Source of the DNA: Rhizobium gallicum bv. gallicum R602sp
Lineage (GTDB): Bacteria; Pseudomonadota; Alphaproteobacteria; Rhizobiales; Rhizobiaceae
NCBI RefSeq assembly: GCF_000816845.1
Contig: NZ_CP006877.1
Span: 191,501 to 255,500, forward strand
Length of the DNA stretch: 64,000 bases
Direction: 5' to 3'
The notes beneath the pieces are model-generated. The model was not told where the DNA came from and did no database searches. It was given only the letters and a program-made list of their open reading frames with translations. Below, in pieces: positions 8,739 through 18,808 of this stretch (within the stretch, counting starts at the first letter, position 1; every line of letters starts with the position of its first letter). The position numbers were made by a program, and so were the translations under genes.

Positions 8739-9794
8739 TTATTGCACCAAGGGCTTGTCGGTGGGAACCGGGCCAACGGCAGGAAGAAGGTCTCCGGCTG
8801 CTGCAGGTACGGCCGGTGCGACTGTCAGGGCGGTTGCGGCCGAGCCGCCGTTAGTCGCCGCCATGGATGCAGCGGCCGGCGCATCCAGAACGGCCGCACA
8901 AGATTTCGGAAGATCGGACACCATCATTTCGCGCGGGGGCTTAGGTGGCCGGGCATTGGGCTTCGGTGCGGCCCACGGCTCCTTGGTGAACCACCAGGCC
9001 AGCGACTTGCCGCAGCCATCGTCGTCGGTAATTGGCGCCTGCGGCTTGCAGGCCGCAGCGCCCGGCGGACATTTCATACGAATGTGGAAATGCGAATCGT
9101 GGCCGTAGATCGGGCGCAGCTTGCCGAGGTTCGTGCGGTCGCCCGTCCAGGTGTCGCACATCTTTTTCTTGATTGCGGGGTTGACGAAAATGCGTTCCAC
9201 CTCGCGATAGCTTGCCGCAAGCATCAACAGTTTGGCATGGGATTGCGTCCAGACCGTGGGATCGATTGTCAGGAACTTCCCCTTCTGCAGCGTCGTGGTG
9301 AAGGGAAGATCTTCGCGCTCCTGCGCTGTCATCCGGCGTGAAGGCATCGGCGTTAGCCAGACGTCGGCATCGAGGCCGATCTGATGCGAGGCGTGGCCGT
9401 TGAACATCGGCCCGCCGCGAGGTTGGGCAATATCACCGACCAGCAGCCCCGGCCAGCCGATCTTCTGTCGCGCATCGCGGGACAATTGCTCTAGCAATGC
9501 AATCATCGCCGGATCGCCCCAGCGGCGGTTTCGGGAAAGGCGCATCGTCTGCCATGTCGGACCATCCACGGGCAAGGCGACGCCGCCCAGCATGCACCCT
9601 TTCGAATAGAAGCCGATCGGTTGGGCCGGGCCCTGTGCGGGCAGGGAAACCGAACCGAAGAGTGCTTTGGCGCTGCCGGGACTCGGCTGTTTCTGCTGTG
9701 CTCCCGCATCGCCCGCAATCAGGCTTGCACCGACAATACCCGCCAAAGCGAGTCTGCCGATTGTCTGGAAAGGCGAAGCAAGGCGGAATGTCAT
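8739..9794 (-). CDS. mepA: Penicillin-insensitive murein endopeptidase, MepA family
   Basis: MepA is a periplasmic zinc LAS-type peptidase that cuts D-Ala-mDAP cross-links in peptidoglycan. The 351-residue product starts at ATG 9794 ([19 protein letters not shown]) with AGGA about 9 nt upstream, and has a signal peptide ending near GDAGAQQ. Zinc ligands are visible in [13 protein letters not shown] (about residues 128-140) and [15 protein letters not shown] (about 219-233). Conserved [12 protein letters not shown] and SRNRRWGDP blocks also fit. The tail after the catalytic domain is rich in Ala and Pro. An in-frame extension further upstream lacks any signal sequence logic and is rejected. 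Confidence 0.92.
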   Translation of the reverse strand: MTFRLASPFQTIGRLALAGIVGASLIAGDAGAQQKQPSPGSAKALFGSVSLPAQGPAQPIGFYSKGCMLGGVALPVDGPTWQTMRLSRNRRWGDPAMIALLEQLSRDARQKIGWPGLLVGDIAQPRGGPMFNGHASHQIGLDADVWLTPMPSRRMTAQEREDLPFTTTLQKGKFLTIDPTVWTQSHAKLLMLAASYREVERIFVNPAIKKKMCDTWTGDRTNLGKLRPIYGHDSHFHIRMKCPPGAAACKPQAPITDDDGCGKSLAWWFTKEPWAAPKPNARPPKPPREMMVSDLPKSCAAVLDAPAAASMAATNGGSAATALTVAPAVPAAAGDLLPAVGPVPTDKPLVQ

Positions 9795-10035
9795 GCGGTA
9801 TCCTGAATGTCTGCCGGAGTGATTTGCATCGAATCTACCGTGAAAAGCAATTTTGGTGAATCGATGTTTTGGCAGCAAGGTTCGGGACGACGTTGGCAAG
9901 GCGGCTTGGGAACCCGTGTTCTGGGGCTTGAACTCGGTCAAAATTTTGCGAGATGGACGAAAACGTCACACTTTCCTGTTTTTTGCCTGTATTTCCCGTA
10001 TTCTCGAAGAAAGCTAAAATGGCGGGGTTTGGTGA

Positions 10036-11871
10036 ATGGCGGTCGCGTGGTCGAAAAGAAGTTTGCTCGTTGCTCTGGTTGCCTTGATCTCCTTGCCACT
10101 GGGAGTCTCGGCGCAAGACCAGAACTTCAGGATTGGCTCGTCGACGATAGGCGAACTCAAATACCAGCCCGGCTTCAAGCATTTCGATTACGTCAATCCG
10201 GACGCACCGAAAGGCGGGAATCTGAGGCTTTCGACATCCGGCACTTTTGACACCTTCAACCCGCTGCTTGCGAAGGGCGAGGCTGCGATCGGGCTGGCAT
10301 TGTCCTTCGAAACCTTACTGAAATCTGCCGATGACGAAGTGCTCTCGTCATATGGCCTTCTGGCGGAGGGCGTTTCCTATCCTGACGACGTATCGAGCGC
10401 GACGTTCCGGCTTCGCGTGGAGGCGAAATGGGCGGATGGCCGACCTGTGACGCCTGAAGACGTCATCTTCAGCTTCGACAAGACAAAGGAACTTAGCCCG
10501 CTTCAGGCCAATTATTACAAGCATGTCGCCAAGGCAGAGAAGGTGGGCGATCGCGATGTGAAGTTCACCTTCGACGAAAAACACAACAAGGAACTGCCCA
10601 ACATTCTAGGCCAGCTTGTTGTCGTCCCCAAACATTGGTGGGAGGGCACCGGCCCGGATGGCAAGCCTCGGGATATTTCGAAGACGACGCTCGAGCCGGT
10701 GATGGGGTCGGGACCATACAAGATCGCTGCCTTCTCCGCAGGCTCCACCATCCGCTACGAGCTGCGGGATGATTATTGGGGAAAGGACATCAATGTGAAT
10801 GTCGGCCAGAACAACTTCCGTTCGGTCACATACACTTATTTCGGCGACCGTGACGTGGAATTCGAGGCCTTCCGCTCCGGCAATGTCGATTACTGGCAGG
10901 AAACGCAGGCAAGCCGCTGGGCCACCGGATACGATTTTCCGGCCGTAATGGAAGGCCGCGTCAAGAAGGAGGAAGTCCCCAACCCGCTGCGTGCCACCGG
11001 CATTCTGCAGGCTCTGGTGCCCAACATGCGGCGTGACGTCTTCAAGGACGAGAGGGTGCGCGAGGCGCTGAACTACGGGTTCGATTTCGAAGAGCTGAAC
11101 CGCACGGTCGCCTTTAATAGCTACAAGCGTATCGACAGCTATTTCTGGAATACCGAGCTTGCCGCTTCCGGCCTGCCGCAAGGCCGGGAACTGGAGATTC
11201 TTCAAGGGTTGAAGGACAAGGTGCCGCCGGAAGTCTTCACCGCACCCTACAGCAACCCGGTCGGCGGCGATCCACAGAAGAGCCGCGACAACCTGCGCAA
11301 GGCGATCGCGCTTTTCAAGGAGGCCGGCTGGAACCTCAAGGGCAACCGCATGGTCAATGCCAAGACCGGCCAGCCGATGAGTTTCGAGATCCTGCTGTCC
11401 AGCCCGATGCTGGAGCGCTGGGTCGTGCCCTACGTCAACAACCTCAAGAAGATCGGCGTGGATGCGCGGGTGCGGACTGTCGATGCCTCGCAATATACCA
11501 ATCGGGTGCGCAGCTTTGACTACGACATGATCTGGAACGTCTGGGCAGAGACGATGAATCCGGGCAACGAGCAAGCCGACTACTGGGGATCGGGTTCGGT
11601 TGCTCAACAGGGCTCCCGCAATTATGCCGGCATTGCCAATCCGGCAGTCGACGCGCTTGTTCGCATGATCATCTTCGCGCCGAACCGCGACGAACAGGTG
11701 GCGGCGATCAAGGCCATGGACCGCGTGCTGCTTGCCAACCACTATGTCATACCGCTCTTTTATCGTGACACCTATTGGATTGCCTATTGGAACACGGTCA
11801 CACGGCCGGCTGAGCTGCCAGCCTACGCCCTTGGCTTTCCGGATGTCTGGTGGTCGAAGGATGCAAAATAG
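10036..11871 (+). CDS. yejA: Peptide ABC transporter substrate-binding protein, YejA type
   Basis: This is a periplasmic binding protein of the SBP_bac_5 (family 5) class. The 611-residue product has a signal peptide (about residues 1-28, ending SLPLGVSAQD), then the YejA-typical GFKHFDYVNPDAPKGGNLRL (about 47-66). Further along are FETLLKSADDE and WADGRPVTPEDVIFSFD. It is followed by yejB, yejE and yejF, the same order as the E. coli YejABEF importer. That system is linked to uptake of peptides such as microcin C and to defensin tolerance. A 161-bp gap separates it from yejB. YejA identity rests on length, context and motifs. Confidence 0.9.
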   Translation: MAVAWSKRSLLVALVALISLPLGVSAQDQNFRIGSSTIGELKYQPGFKHFDYVNPDAPKGGNLRLSTSGTFDTFNPLLAKGEAAIGLALSFETLLKSADDEVLSSYGLLAEGVSYPDDVSSATFRLRVEAKWADGRPVTPEDVIFSFDKTKELSPLQANYYKHVAKAEKVGDRDVKFTFDEKHNKELPNILGQLVVVPKHWWEGTGPDGKPRDISKTTLEPVMGSGPYKIAAFSAGSTIRYELRDDYWGKDINVNVGQNNFRSVTYTYFGDRDVEFEAFRSGNVDYWQETQASRWATGYDFPAVMEGRVKKEEVPNPLRATGILQALVPNMRRDVFKDERVREALNYGFDFEELNRTVAFNSYKRIDSYFWNTELAASGLPQGRELEILQGLKDKVPPEVFTAPYSNPVGGDPQKSRDNLRKAIALFKEAGWNLKGNRMVNAKTGQPMSFEILLSSPMLERWVVPYVNNLKKIGVDARVRTVDASQYTNRVRSFDYDMIWNVWAETMNPGNEQADYWGSGSVAQQGSRNYAGIANPAVDALVRMIIFAPNRDEQVAAIKAMDRVLLANHYVIPLFYRDTYWIAYWNTVTRPAELPAYALGFPDVWWSKDAK

Positions 11872-12032
11872 CGGGCTTGCATTGCCGGAACGGCTGGGTT
11901 CCAAATGGACCACCCGAATCACTTCGGAAAACCCTGAAAAGCCGGTGCGCCCGGCGGGAAGGCTGGCGGATTGAAGACTCTTGATGCGACGCGCACCGCA
12001 ATGAATTTCGAGACCTGGAAGGCTGCGCGCTG

Positions 12033-13118
12033 ATGGGAGCATACATTCTTCGACGCCTGCTTTTGATGATACCGACGATTGTCGGCATCATGGCAATTTC
12101 CTTTACCGTCATTCAGTTTGCCCCGGGTGGCCCTGTCGAGCAGGTCATCGCGCAGCTGACCGGTCAGGCGGATAGTGCCGACCAAAGGATTTCCGGCGGC
12201 GGCGATCTCGCACAGCAGTTTGATGACAGCGGTTCCAGTTACCGCGGTGCCCAGGGCCTGGATCCGGAACTGATCGCCAAGCTCGAAAAGCAGTTCGGCT
12301 TCGACAAGCCGCCACTGACGCGCTTTCTGGAAATGATGTGGAATTACATCCGTTTCGATTTCGGCGAGAGCTTCTTCCGCAATACCTCGGTGCTCGATCT
12401 CATCAAGGAAAAGCTGCCGGTTTCGGTTTCGCTCGGCATCTGGATCATGATTTTCTCATATGCCATCTCCATTCCGCTCGGCATCCGCAAGGCGGTGAAG
12501 GATGGTTCGACCTTCGACGTATGGACGTCCGGCGCCATTATCATCGGTTACGCCGTGCCGAGCTTCTTATTCGGCATCCTCTTGATCGTGCTTTTCGCCG
12601 GCGGCTCGTTCTATAACTGGTTTCCGCTCCGCGGATTGGTGTCGGATAATTTCGACCAGCTCGCCTGGTGGCAGAAGCCGCTCGATTATTTCTGGCACCT
12701 GACGCTGCCGCTGATTTCGCTCTCGCTTTCCGCCTTTGCGACGACGACGCTGCTGACGAAGAATTCCTTCATCGAGGAGATCAAGAAACAATATGTCACG
12801 ACGGCCCGCGCCAAAGGGTTGAATGAGCGCCAGGTGCTCTACGGTCATGTCTTCCGCAATGCCATGCTGATCGTCATCGCCAGTTTTCCGGGCGCCTTCA
12901 TTTCCGCCTTCTTCACCGGCTCGCTGCTGATCGAAAATATCTTCTCGCTCGACGGACTCGGCCGCCTCGGCTATCTCTCGGTCGTCAACCGCGATTACCC
13001 GATTGTCTTTGCGACGCTCTACATCTTCTCGCTGCTCGGCCTTTTCGTCAGCCTGCTCTCGGACCTGATCTATACCTGGATCGATCCACGCATCGATTTC
13101 GAGCGGAGGGATGTCTGA
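12033..13118 (+). CDS. yejB: Peptide ABC transporter permease, YejB type
   Basis: This is an inner-membrane permease of the DppB class, 361 residues. It starts [20 protein letters not shown] with the first helix, has a long periplasmic stretch, and carries about six helices. The BPD_transp_1 coupling loop [23 protein letters not shown] (about residues 253-275) contacts the ATPase. The periplasmic insert [17 protein letters not shown] (about 36-52) distinguishes YejB from DppB. The ATG at 12033 overlaps by one base (TGATG) the stop of a ten-codon mini-ORF beginning at 12001. The gene overlaps yejE by one base. Confidence 0.92.
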   Translation: MGAYILRRLLLMIPTIVGIMAISFTVIQFAPGGPVEQVIAQLTGQADSADQRISGGGDLAQQFDDSGSSYRGAQGLDPELIAKLEKQFGFDKPPLTRFLEMMWNYIRFDFGESFFRNTSVLDLIKEKLPVSVSLGIWIMIFSYAISIPLGIRKAVKDGSTFDVWTSGAIIIGYAVPSFLFGILLIVLFAGGSFYNWFPLRGLVSDNFDQLAWWQKPLDYFWHLTLPLISLSLSAFATTTLLTKNSFIEEIKKQYVTTARAKGLNERQVLYGHVFRNAMLIVIASFPGAFISAFFTGSLLIENIFSLDGLGRLGYLSVVNRDYPIVFATLYIFSLLGLFVSLLSDLIYTWIDPRIDFERRDV

Positions 13119-14266
13119 TGGATGCGGCTGCCAATCCGACGCCCGTCACGCCGGTCAAGCCACCGCGCAAGGGCCTGCTTTCCCCAACGAACATTCGCCG
13201 CTGGCGGAATTTCAAGGCAAACCGGCGCGGCTACTGGTCGTTCTGGCTGTTCATGGCGCTGTTCGTCCTGACGCTGTTTTCGGAATTCATCGCCAACGAC
13301 AAGCCGATCATCGCATCCTACAAGGGTGAAATCCTGTTTCCGGTGCTGGTGGATTATCCGGAGGAAAAGTTCGGCGGCTTCCTGGCGGAAACGGATTACC
13401 GCTCGGATGTGATTGCCGACGAGATCAAAGCCAATGGCTGGATGATCTGGCCGCCGATCCATTATTCCTATCGATCGGTGAATTCCAACATCCCGCATTC
13501 CGCGCCGACGCCGCCGTTCTGGCTGATGAGCAAGGAGGAGCGCTGCTCCGGCTATCCGCAAGGCGTCAACGACCCCAATTGCAACTACGGCAATCTCAAC
13601 TGGCTCGGAACGGACGACCAGGCGCGCGACGTGCTGGCGCGCATCATCTACGGTTTTCGTGTTTCCGTGCTCTTCGGCTTGGCATTGACCATCTGCTCGG
13701 CAATTGTCGGCGTGACGGCCGGCGCCGTGCAAGGTTATTTCGGCGGTTGGACGGACCTGCTACTGCAGCGCTTCATCGAGATATGGTCGTCGATGCCGGT
13801 GCTCTACATCTTGCTGATCATCGCCGCGATCCTGCCACCGGGCTTTTTTGTGCTGCTCGGCATCATGCTGCTCTTCTCATGGGTGGGGTTCGTCGGTGTC
13901 GTGCGCGCGGAGTTCTTGCGCGCCCGCAACTTCGAATATGTCCGCGCCGCCCGCGCGCTCGGTGTCAATAACCGGACGATCATGTGGCGCCATATGCTGC
14001 CGAACGCCATGGTGGCGACCTTGACGTTCCTGCCCTTCATCCTGTCCGGCTCGATCACGACGCTCACTTCGCTCGACTTCCTGGGCTTCGGCATGCCGCC
14101 CGGCTCGCCGTCGCTCGGCGAGATGATCGCGCAGGGCAAGGCCAATCTTCAGGCGCCATGGCTGGGGCTGGCGGCCTTCTTCACCATGTCGATCATGCTT
14201 TCCCTGCTGATCTTCATCGGCGAGGCCGTTCGCGACGCGTTTGACCCGAGAAAGACCTTCGCATGA
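13118..14266 (+). CDS. yejE: Peptide ABC transporter permease, YejE type
   Basis: This is the second permease of the Yej importer, 382 residues. It has a DppC-type N-terminal helix after RRWRNFKANRRGYWSFWLFM, a large periplasmic insert with cysteines (SKEERCSGYPQGVNDPNCN, about residues 138-156), five C-terminal helices and the coupling motif VRAARALGVNNRTIMWRHML (about 276-295). The first base of its ATG is the last base of the yejB stop codon. Its own stop overlaps the yejF start (ATGA), so the three genes are translationally coupled. Confidence 0.92.
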   Translation: MDAAANPTPVTPVKPPRKGLLSPTNIRRWRNFKANRRGYWSFWLFMALFVLTLFSEFIANDKPIIASYKGEILFPVLVDYPEEKFGGFLAETDYRSDVIADEIKANGWMIWPPIHYSYRSVNSNIPHSAPTPPFWLMSKEERCSGYPQGVNDPNCNYGNLNWLGTDDQARDVLARIIYGFRVSVLFGLALTICSAIVGVTAGAVQGYFGGWTDLLLQRFIEIWSSMPVLYILLIIAAILPPGFFVLLGIMLLFSWVGFVGVVRAEFLRARNFEYVRAARALGVNNRTIMWRHMLPNAMVATLTFLPFILSGSITTLTSLDFLGFGMPPGSPSLGEMIAQGKANLQAPWLGLAAFFTMSIMLSLLIFIGEAVRDAFDPRKTFA

Positions 14267-15900
14267 GCCAGATGCCTGAACCCCTTCTGTCCGTCCGCGA
14301 TCTTTCCGTCGCCTTCCATCAAAGCGGTGAAACATCGCTGGCTGTCGATCGCATCTCCTTCGACATCAAGAAGGGCGAGGTCGTCGCGCTGGTCGGCGAA
14401 TCCGGGTCGGGCAAGTCCGTCTCCGCAAATTCCATCCTGCGGCTTTTGCCTTATCCTGCTGCAAGCCATCCGACTGGCGAAATCTTCTTCAAGGGCAAGG
14501 ATTTACTCAAGGCATCGGAAAAGGCGCTGCGCGAGGTGCGCGGCAACGACATCACGATGATCTTCCAGGAGCCGATGACCTCGCTCAATCCGCTTCACAC
14601 GATCGAAAAGCAGATCGCCGAAATCCTCGATCTGCACCAGGGCGTGACGGGCCAGGCGGCCCGCACGCGGGTGCTGGAACTCTTGAACCAAGTCGGCATC
14701 CGCGAGCCGGAAAAGCGGCTGAAAGCCTATCCGCACGAGCTTTCCGGCGGCCAGCGCCAGCGCGTCATGATCGCGATGGCACTCGCCAACCGACCCGAAC
14801 TGCTGATCGCCGACGAGCCGACGACGGCGCTCGATGTCACGGTCCAGGCACAGATATTGGACCTGCTGCGCAAGCTGAAAGGCGCGCACGGCATGTCGCT
14901 GCTCTTCATCACCCATGATCTCGGCATCGTCCGCAAGTTCGCTGATCGCGTCTGCGTCATGACCAAAGGCAGGATTGTCGAGACGGGTACGGTCGAAGAG
15001 GTCTTCAGCAATCCGAAGCATGACTACACCCGCCATCTCTTGGCCGCGGAGCCGCGCGGCGAGCCGCCTGTTGCCGATCCGTCCAAGCCGTTGGTGATGG
15101 AGGGCTCCGATATCCGGGTCTGGTTCCCGATCAAGGCCGGATTGATGCGCAGGGTCGTTGACCATGTGAAGGCCGTCGACGGCATCGATCTTTCGCTGCG
15201 CGCCGGCCAGACGCTCGGAGTTGTCGGCGAATCCGGCTCGGGCAAGACGACGCTTGGCCTGGCGCTCACCCGGCTGATTTCCTCCAAAGGGCGCATCAGC
15301 TTCGTCGGCAAGGATATAGCGGACTATTCGTTCACCGAAATGCGGCCGCTGCGCAACCAGCTTCAGGTCGTTTTCCAGGATCCTTACGGGTCGCTCAGTC
15401 CGCGCATGTCGGTCGGCGATATCATCGCGGAAGGGCTGAAAGTGCATGAGCGCTCGCAGTCCCATGAAGAACGGGACCAGCGCGTCTGCTGGGCGCTGGA
15501 AGAAGTTGGCCTCGACCCGCTGACCCGTTGGCGCTATCCGCACGAATTCTCCGGCGGCCAGCGTCAGCGTATCGCGATTGCCCGCGCCATGGTGCTGAAG
15601 CCGCGCTTCGTCATGCTCGACGAGCCGACATCGGCGCTCGACATGAGCGTCCAAGCGCAGGTCGTCGATCTGTTGCGCGACCTGCAGAAGAAGCACGATC
15701 TGGCCTACCTCTTCATCAGCCACGACCTGAAAGTCGTCAAGGCGCTCGCCAACGACGTCATCGTCATGCGTTTCGGCAAGGTGGTGGAGCAGGGGCCGTC
15801 TGCAGAAATTTTCCGCGCGCCGAAAGACGACTATACCAAGGCGCTGATGGCAGCCGCTTTCAATATCGAGGCAGTGCCGACGCCTGCCGTCCAGCAGTAA
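14263..15900 (+). CDS. yejF: Peptide ABC transporter ATPase with two fused NBDs, YejF type
   Basis: This 545-residue protein fuses two ATP-binding domains that energise the YejB/YejE channel. NBD1 has Walker A GESGSGKS (about residues 44-51), signature [15 protein letters not shown] and [15 protein letters not shown]2 has Walker [12 protein letters not shown] (about 320), [15 protein letters not shown] and [12 protein letters not shown]. Oligopeptide-ATPase C-terminal segments follow each domain ([14 protein letters not shown] and [12 protein letters not shown]). Its start overlaps the yejE stop by 4 bp. The 2-hydroxyacid dehydrogenase gene begins 7 bp downstream and is probably in the same transcript. 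Confidence 0.94.
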   Translation: MSQMPEPLLSVRDLSVAFHQSGETSLAVDRISFDIKKGEVVALVGESGSGKSVSANSILRLLPYPAASHPTGEIFFKGKDLLKASEKALREVRGNDITMIFQEPMTSLNPLHTIEKQIAEILDLHQGVTGQAARTRVLELLNQVGIREPEKRLKAYPHELSGGQRQRVMIAMALANRPELLIADEPTTALDVTVQAQILDLLRKLKGAHGMSLLFITHDLGIVRKFADRVCVMTKGRIVETGTVEEVFSNPKHDYTRHLLAAEPRGEPPVADPSKPLVMEGSDIRVWFPIKAGLMRRVVDHVKAVDGIDLSLRAGQTLGVVGESGSGKTTLGLALTRLISSKGRISFVGKDIADYSFTEMRPLRNQLQVVFQDPYGSLSPRMSVGDIIAEGLKVHERSQSHEERDQRVCWALEEVGLDPLTRWRYPHEFSGGQRQRIAIARAMVLKPRFVMLDEPTSALDMSVQAQVVDLLRDLQKKHDLAYLFISHDLKVVKALANDVIVMRFGKVVEQGPSAEIFRAPKDDYTKALMAAAFNIEAVPTPAVQQ

Positions 15901-15907
15901 AAAGATC

Positions 15908-16867
15908 ATGCCCGCAAGACCTCCTGTTCTCATCGATTTGAAGTTCAACCCCGAAGGCATCGCCCGTATTCTGAAAACCGCCTTTCCGGATCGAGGCAGC
16001 ATCAATCTTGCCGATCCGGCGGCCAAAAGCCGCGATTTGAGCGCGATCGACTATGCGTTGCTGTGGAAGCCGGATGCTGACCTGTTCGAACGCGCACAGA
16101 ACTTGAAGGTCATCTTCTCGGGCGGTGCCGGCGTTGATAGCTTCATGAACCTTTCGGGGCTGCCCGACGTGCCGATCGTTCGCTTCGTCGACAGCAGCCT
16201 GACGGTTCGCATGAGCGAATGGGTGGTGCTGCAGTGCCTGATGCACCTGCGCCGGCAGCGCGAACATGACCGGCATCAGCGCGATCGGATCTGGAGCCAG
16301 ATGGCGCCGCCGGAAGCTGCGGAAATCACCGTTGGCGTTATGGGACTTGGGGTATTGGGGCAGGATGCCGTTCGCAAGCTGAAGATCATGGGCTTCAACG
16401 TCATTGGCTGGTCGCGAAGCCGCAAACGACTTGATGGGATAAAAACCTTCGATGCAAGCGAACTCGATATCTTCCTGTCGAAGACCGATTTCCTCGTCGG
16501 CCTGCTGCCGCTAACGCCGGAAACGACGGGCCTTTATGACGCGCGGCTGTTCGCAAAGCTTCATCGGGGCGGTGCACTCGGAAAGCCGGTCTTCATCAAT
16601 GCCGGGCGCGGCAGGAGCCAGGTGCAACGCGACATCGTTGCGGCGATTGAAAGCGGTGTGCTCGGCGGCGCATCGCTCGACGTCTTCGAGGTCGAGCCGC
16701 TCCCGGCAGAAGATCCGCTCTGGGGTTTGGAGTGTGTCTTCATAACCCCGCATGATGCCGCAATCTCCGAAGAGAATGCGCTCTTTCGCCATGTCGAGGC
16801 ACAGATCGCCCGCTACGAGCGCGGTGAGCCGCTGGAGTTCGTGGTGGACCGGAAGGCAGGCTACTAA
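15908..16867 (+). CDS. GhrA-like D-2-hydroxyacid dehydrogenase (glyoxylate/hydroxypyruvate reductase family)
   Basis: This is a 319-residue NAD(P)-dependent 2-hydroxyacid dehydrogenase. The Rossmann motif GVMGLGVLGQDAVRKLK (about residues 139-155) is followed by WSRSRKR, which suggests NADPH preference. The catalytic triad is seen as the arginine in NAGRGRSQVQRD, the glutamate in DVFEVEPLP, and the histidine in ITPHDAAISEE near the C-terminus. It resembles E. coli GhrA, which reduces glyoxylate and hydroxypyruvate. The gene sits 7 bp after yejF, an unusual partner for a peptide importer. The exact substrate is inferred only from family. Confidence 0.87.
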   Translation: MPARPPVLIDLKFNPEGIARILKTAFPDRGSINLADPAAKSRDLSAIDYALLWKPDADLFERAQNLKVIFSGGAGVDSFMNLSGLPDVPIVRFVDSSLTVRMSEWVVLQCLMHLRRQREHDRHQRDRIWSQMAPPEAAEITVGVMGLGVLGQDAVRKLKIMGFNVIGWSRSRKRLDGIKTFDASELDIFLSKTDFLVGLLPLTPETTGLYDARLFAKLHRGGALGKPVFINAGRGRSQVQRDIVAAIESGVLGGASLDVFEVEPLPAEDPLWGLECVFITPHDAAISEENALFRHVEAQIARYERGEPLEFVVDRKAGY

Positions 16868-16920
16868 GCGCGGTGGAACCATGCCGCCGCATAGCCGTTG
16901 CTCCTAGCGACAGTTCTGAG

Positions 16921-16941
16921 GCGGGCCGGCATACGGCCCGC
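16921..16941. repeat. GC-rich hairpin upstream of the small membrane protein gene
   Basis: GCGGGCCG-GCATA-CGGCCCGC is a perfect 8-bp inverted repeat with a 5-nt loop, located 22 bp before an ATG and 53 bp after the dehydrogenase stop. No T-run follows, so it is a poor terminator. It may stabilise mRNA ends or shape the 5' leader. Function is unknown. Confidence 0.5.
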
Positions 16942-16963
16942 GAGACATCGAAGGGAGACGAAG

Positions 16964-17332
16964 ATGGCTCGTCAGATGGAAAAGCGCTGGGAAAACGCCG
17001 ATGGAAGGCGGCATGCCGAAGAGCAGATCTCTGCGGTGAAGGCAAAGCAGGGCCGCACCGGTGCCCGCATCCTGATGGTTCTGGTCGTTGCGCTCATTCT
17101 TGCATTCGTCGTTTGGATACCGGTCGAGATCTGGGGCAACCGTGAAGCTGATGAGGTAGCGCCACAGCAGCCCGGTCAGGAAATCCAGTCCCAGTCGCCG
17201 GCACCGGCTGCGCCGCCAACCACGCAGAGTGGCGGTGCGGTTCCCACGGAGACGCCGAACACGCAGCCGCCGGCACCGAACGTTGAGCCCGCGACGCCTG
17301 CCACACCAGCGCCGTCTCAGCCGGCGCAATAG
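16964..17332 (+). CDS. Small single-pass membrane protein with Pro/Ala/Gln-rich tail, function unknown
   Basis: The 122-residue product starts at ATG 16964 (MARQMEKRWENADGRRHAEE), preceded by AAGGGAGA. It has a charged cytoplasmic N-terminus of about 35 residues and one transmembrane helix (about 36-56, RILMVLVVALILAFVVWIPV). A low-complexity C-terminal tail of Pro, Ala, Thr and Gln follows, probably periplasmic. I do not recognise a characterised family. A strong hairpin terminator follows 29 bp downstream, and an unusual hairpin precedes it. Longer in-frame starts lack a ribosome-binding site. Confidence 0.72.
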   Translation: MARQMEKRWENADGRRHAEEQISAVKAKQGRTGARILMVLVVALILAFVVWIPVEIWGNREADEVAPQQPGQEIQSQSPAPAAPPTTQSGGAVPTETPNTQPPAPNVEPATPATPAPSQPAQ

Positions 17333-17361
17333 GCTTGAGTCCAGGGCGATCATCGAAAGAG

Positions 17362-17395
17362 GCCCTGCCGCCTGGCTGCGGCGGGGCTTTTATTT
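17362..17395 (+). terminator. Rho-independent terminator after the small membrane protein gene
   Basis: The stem GCCCTGCCGC / GCGGCGGGGC (10 bp with one wobble, 6-nt loop CTGGCT) is followed by TTTTATTT. It separates the small membrane protein gene from pncB. Confidence 0.8.
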
Positions 17396-17497
17396 GCGCT
17401 GGACATTACCTGCTGATTTTTCGATAAGAAGGCGCACGAGCCGGTCGTCGTGTGCTGGCCTTTTGCGGCACCCGACTGGATTGGGACGGGATGGAGC

Positions 17498-18802
17498 ATG
17501 GCCAAGACAGATATTGCACGGCGCGTTTACAATCACGCCTGGAAGCTTGATCCCATCGTCCGTAGCCTCATCGATACGGACTTCTACAAGCTTTTGATGC
17601 TGCAAATGATCTGGAAGCTTTATCCGGATGTCAGCACCACATTCACGCTCATCAACCGCACCAAGCGCGTCCGTCTCGCCGAGGAGATCGACGAGGGGGA
17701 ACTGCGCGCTCAGCTCGATCATGCCCGCACGCTGCGGCTCTCCAAGAAGGAGATGATCTGGCTCGCCGGTAACAGTTTTTATGGCCGTGCGCAGATTTTC
17801 GAGCCGGAGTTCCTCGCCTGGCTTTCTCATTTCCAGCTGCCGGAATACGAGCTGTCGAAGAAGGACGGCCAGTACGTGCTCGATTTCCATGGCTCGTGGA
17901 AAGAGACGACGATGTGGGAAATCCCGGCGCTTGCGATTATCAACGAGATGCGCTCGCGCTCGGCGATGAAGGCGCTCGGACCCTTCACGCTCGATGTGCT
18001 TTATGCGCGTGCCAAAGCCAAGATGTGGGCAAAGGTAGAGCGGCTGCGCGAATTGCCTGGCCTGCGTATCTCCGATTTCGGCACACGCCGCCGCCACAGC
18101 TTTCTGTGGCAACGCTGGTGCGTTGAGGCGCTGAAGGAAGGTATTGGCCCCGCTTTCACTGGCACAAGCAATGTATTGCTCGCTATGGATTCCGATTTGG
18201 AAGCGGTAGGAACGAACGCCCACGAGCTGCCGATGGTGGCCGCCGCACTTGCAGACACCGACGAGGAGTTGCGCAACGCGCCCTACAAGATCCTGCGGGA
18301 CTGGAACAGGCTTTACGGCGGCAACCTCTTGATCGTCCTGCCGGATGCCTTCGGTACCGCAGCCTTCCTGCGTGACGCGCCCGAGTGGGTCGCTGATTGG
18401 ACCGGCTTCCGTCCGGACAGTGCCCCGCCGATCGAGGGCGGCGAGAAGATCATCGAGTGGTGGAAGAAAATGGGCCGCGATCCGCGCCAGAAGCTGCTGA
18501 TTTTCTCGGATGGACTCGATGTTGACGCGATCATCGACACCTACAAGCATTTCGAGGGCCGTGTTCGCATGAGCTTCGGCTGGGGCACCAACCTGACCAA
18601 CGATTTTGCGGGCTGCGCCCCGACTGAAATTTCCGGCCTCAACCCAATCTCGATCGTCTGCAAGGTCAGCGAGGCAAACGGCCGCCCCGCGGTCAAGCTC
18701 TCCGACAATCCTCATAAGGCAACCGGAGACCCGAAAGAGGTCGAGCGTTACCTCAAATTCTTCGGCGCGGAGGACCGCACTGAGCAGACGGTTCTCGTCT
18801 GA
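17498..18802 (+). CDS. pncB: Nicotinate phosphoribosyltransferase
   Basis: PncB makes nicotinate mononucleotide from nicotinate and PRPP with ATP hydrolysis in NAD salvage. The 434-residue product starts [20 protein letters not shown] at the ATG at 17498. It contains [17 protein letters not shown] (about residues 25-41), [14 protein letters not shown] (about 192-205) and [26 protein letters not shown], split over about 221-246. The histidine in GTNAHE corresponds to the phosphorylated His of the enzyme family. [12 protein letters not shown] and [10 protein letters not shown] complete the PRPP site. It converges on the DUF72 gene with a 6-bp gap. Confidence 0.95.
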   Translation: MAKTDIARRVYNHAWKLDPIVRSLIDTDFYKLLMLQMIWKLYPDVSTTFTLINRTKRVRLAEEIDEGELRAQLDHARTLRLSKKEMIWLAGNSFYGRAQIFEPEFLAWLSHFQLPEYELSKKDGQYVLDFHGSWKETTMWEIPALAIINEMRSRSAMKALGPFTLDVLYARAKAKMWAKVERLRELPGLRISDFGTRRRHSFLWQRWCVEALKEGIGPAFTGTSNVLLAMDSDLEAVGTNAHELPMVAAALADTDEELRNAPYKILRDWNRLYGGNLLIVLPDAFGTAAFLRDAPEWVADWTGFRPDSAPPIEGGEKIIEWWKKMGRDPRQKLLIFSDGLDVDAIIDTYKHFEGRVRMSFGWGTNLTNDFAGCAPTEISGLNPISIVCKVSEANGRPAVKLSDNPHKATGDPKEVERYLKFFGAEDRTEQTVLV

Positions 18803-18808
18803 CGAAGG

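Noticed and set aside
10606..12042. 478-codon minus-strand frame opposite yejA
   Set aside because: Antisense shadow of a full-length binding-protein gene; no ribosome site or recognisable domain.
14503..16026. 507-codon minus-strand frame opposite yejF
   Set aside because: Antisense to an intact double-NBD ATPase; composition rich in Arg/His/Asp typical of shadows.
16921..16941. GC hairpin as a terminator of the yej-dehydrogenase operon
   Set aside because: No T-run follows on either strand, so it is listed only as a hairpin.
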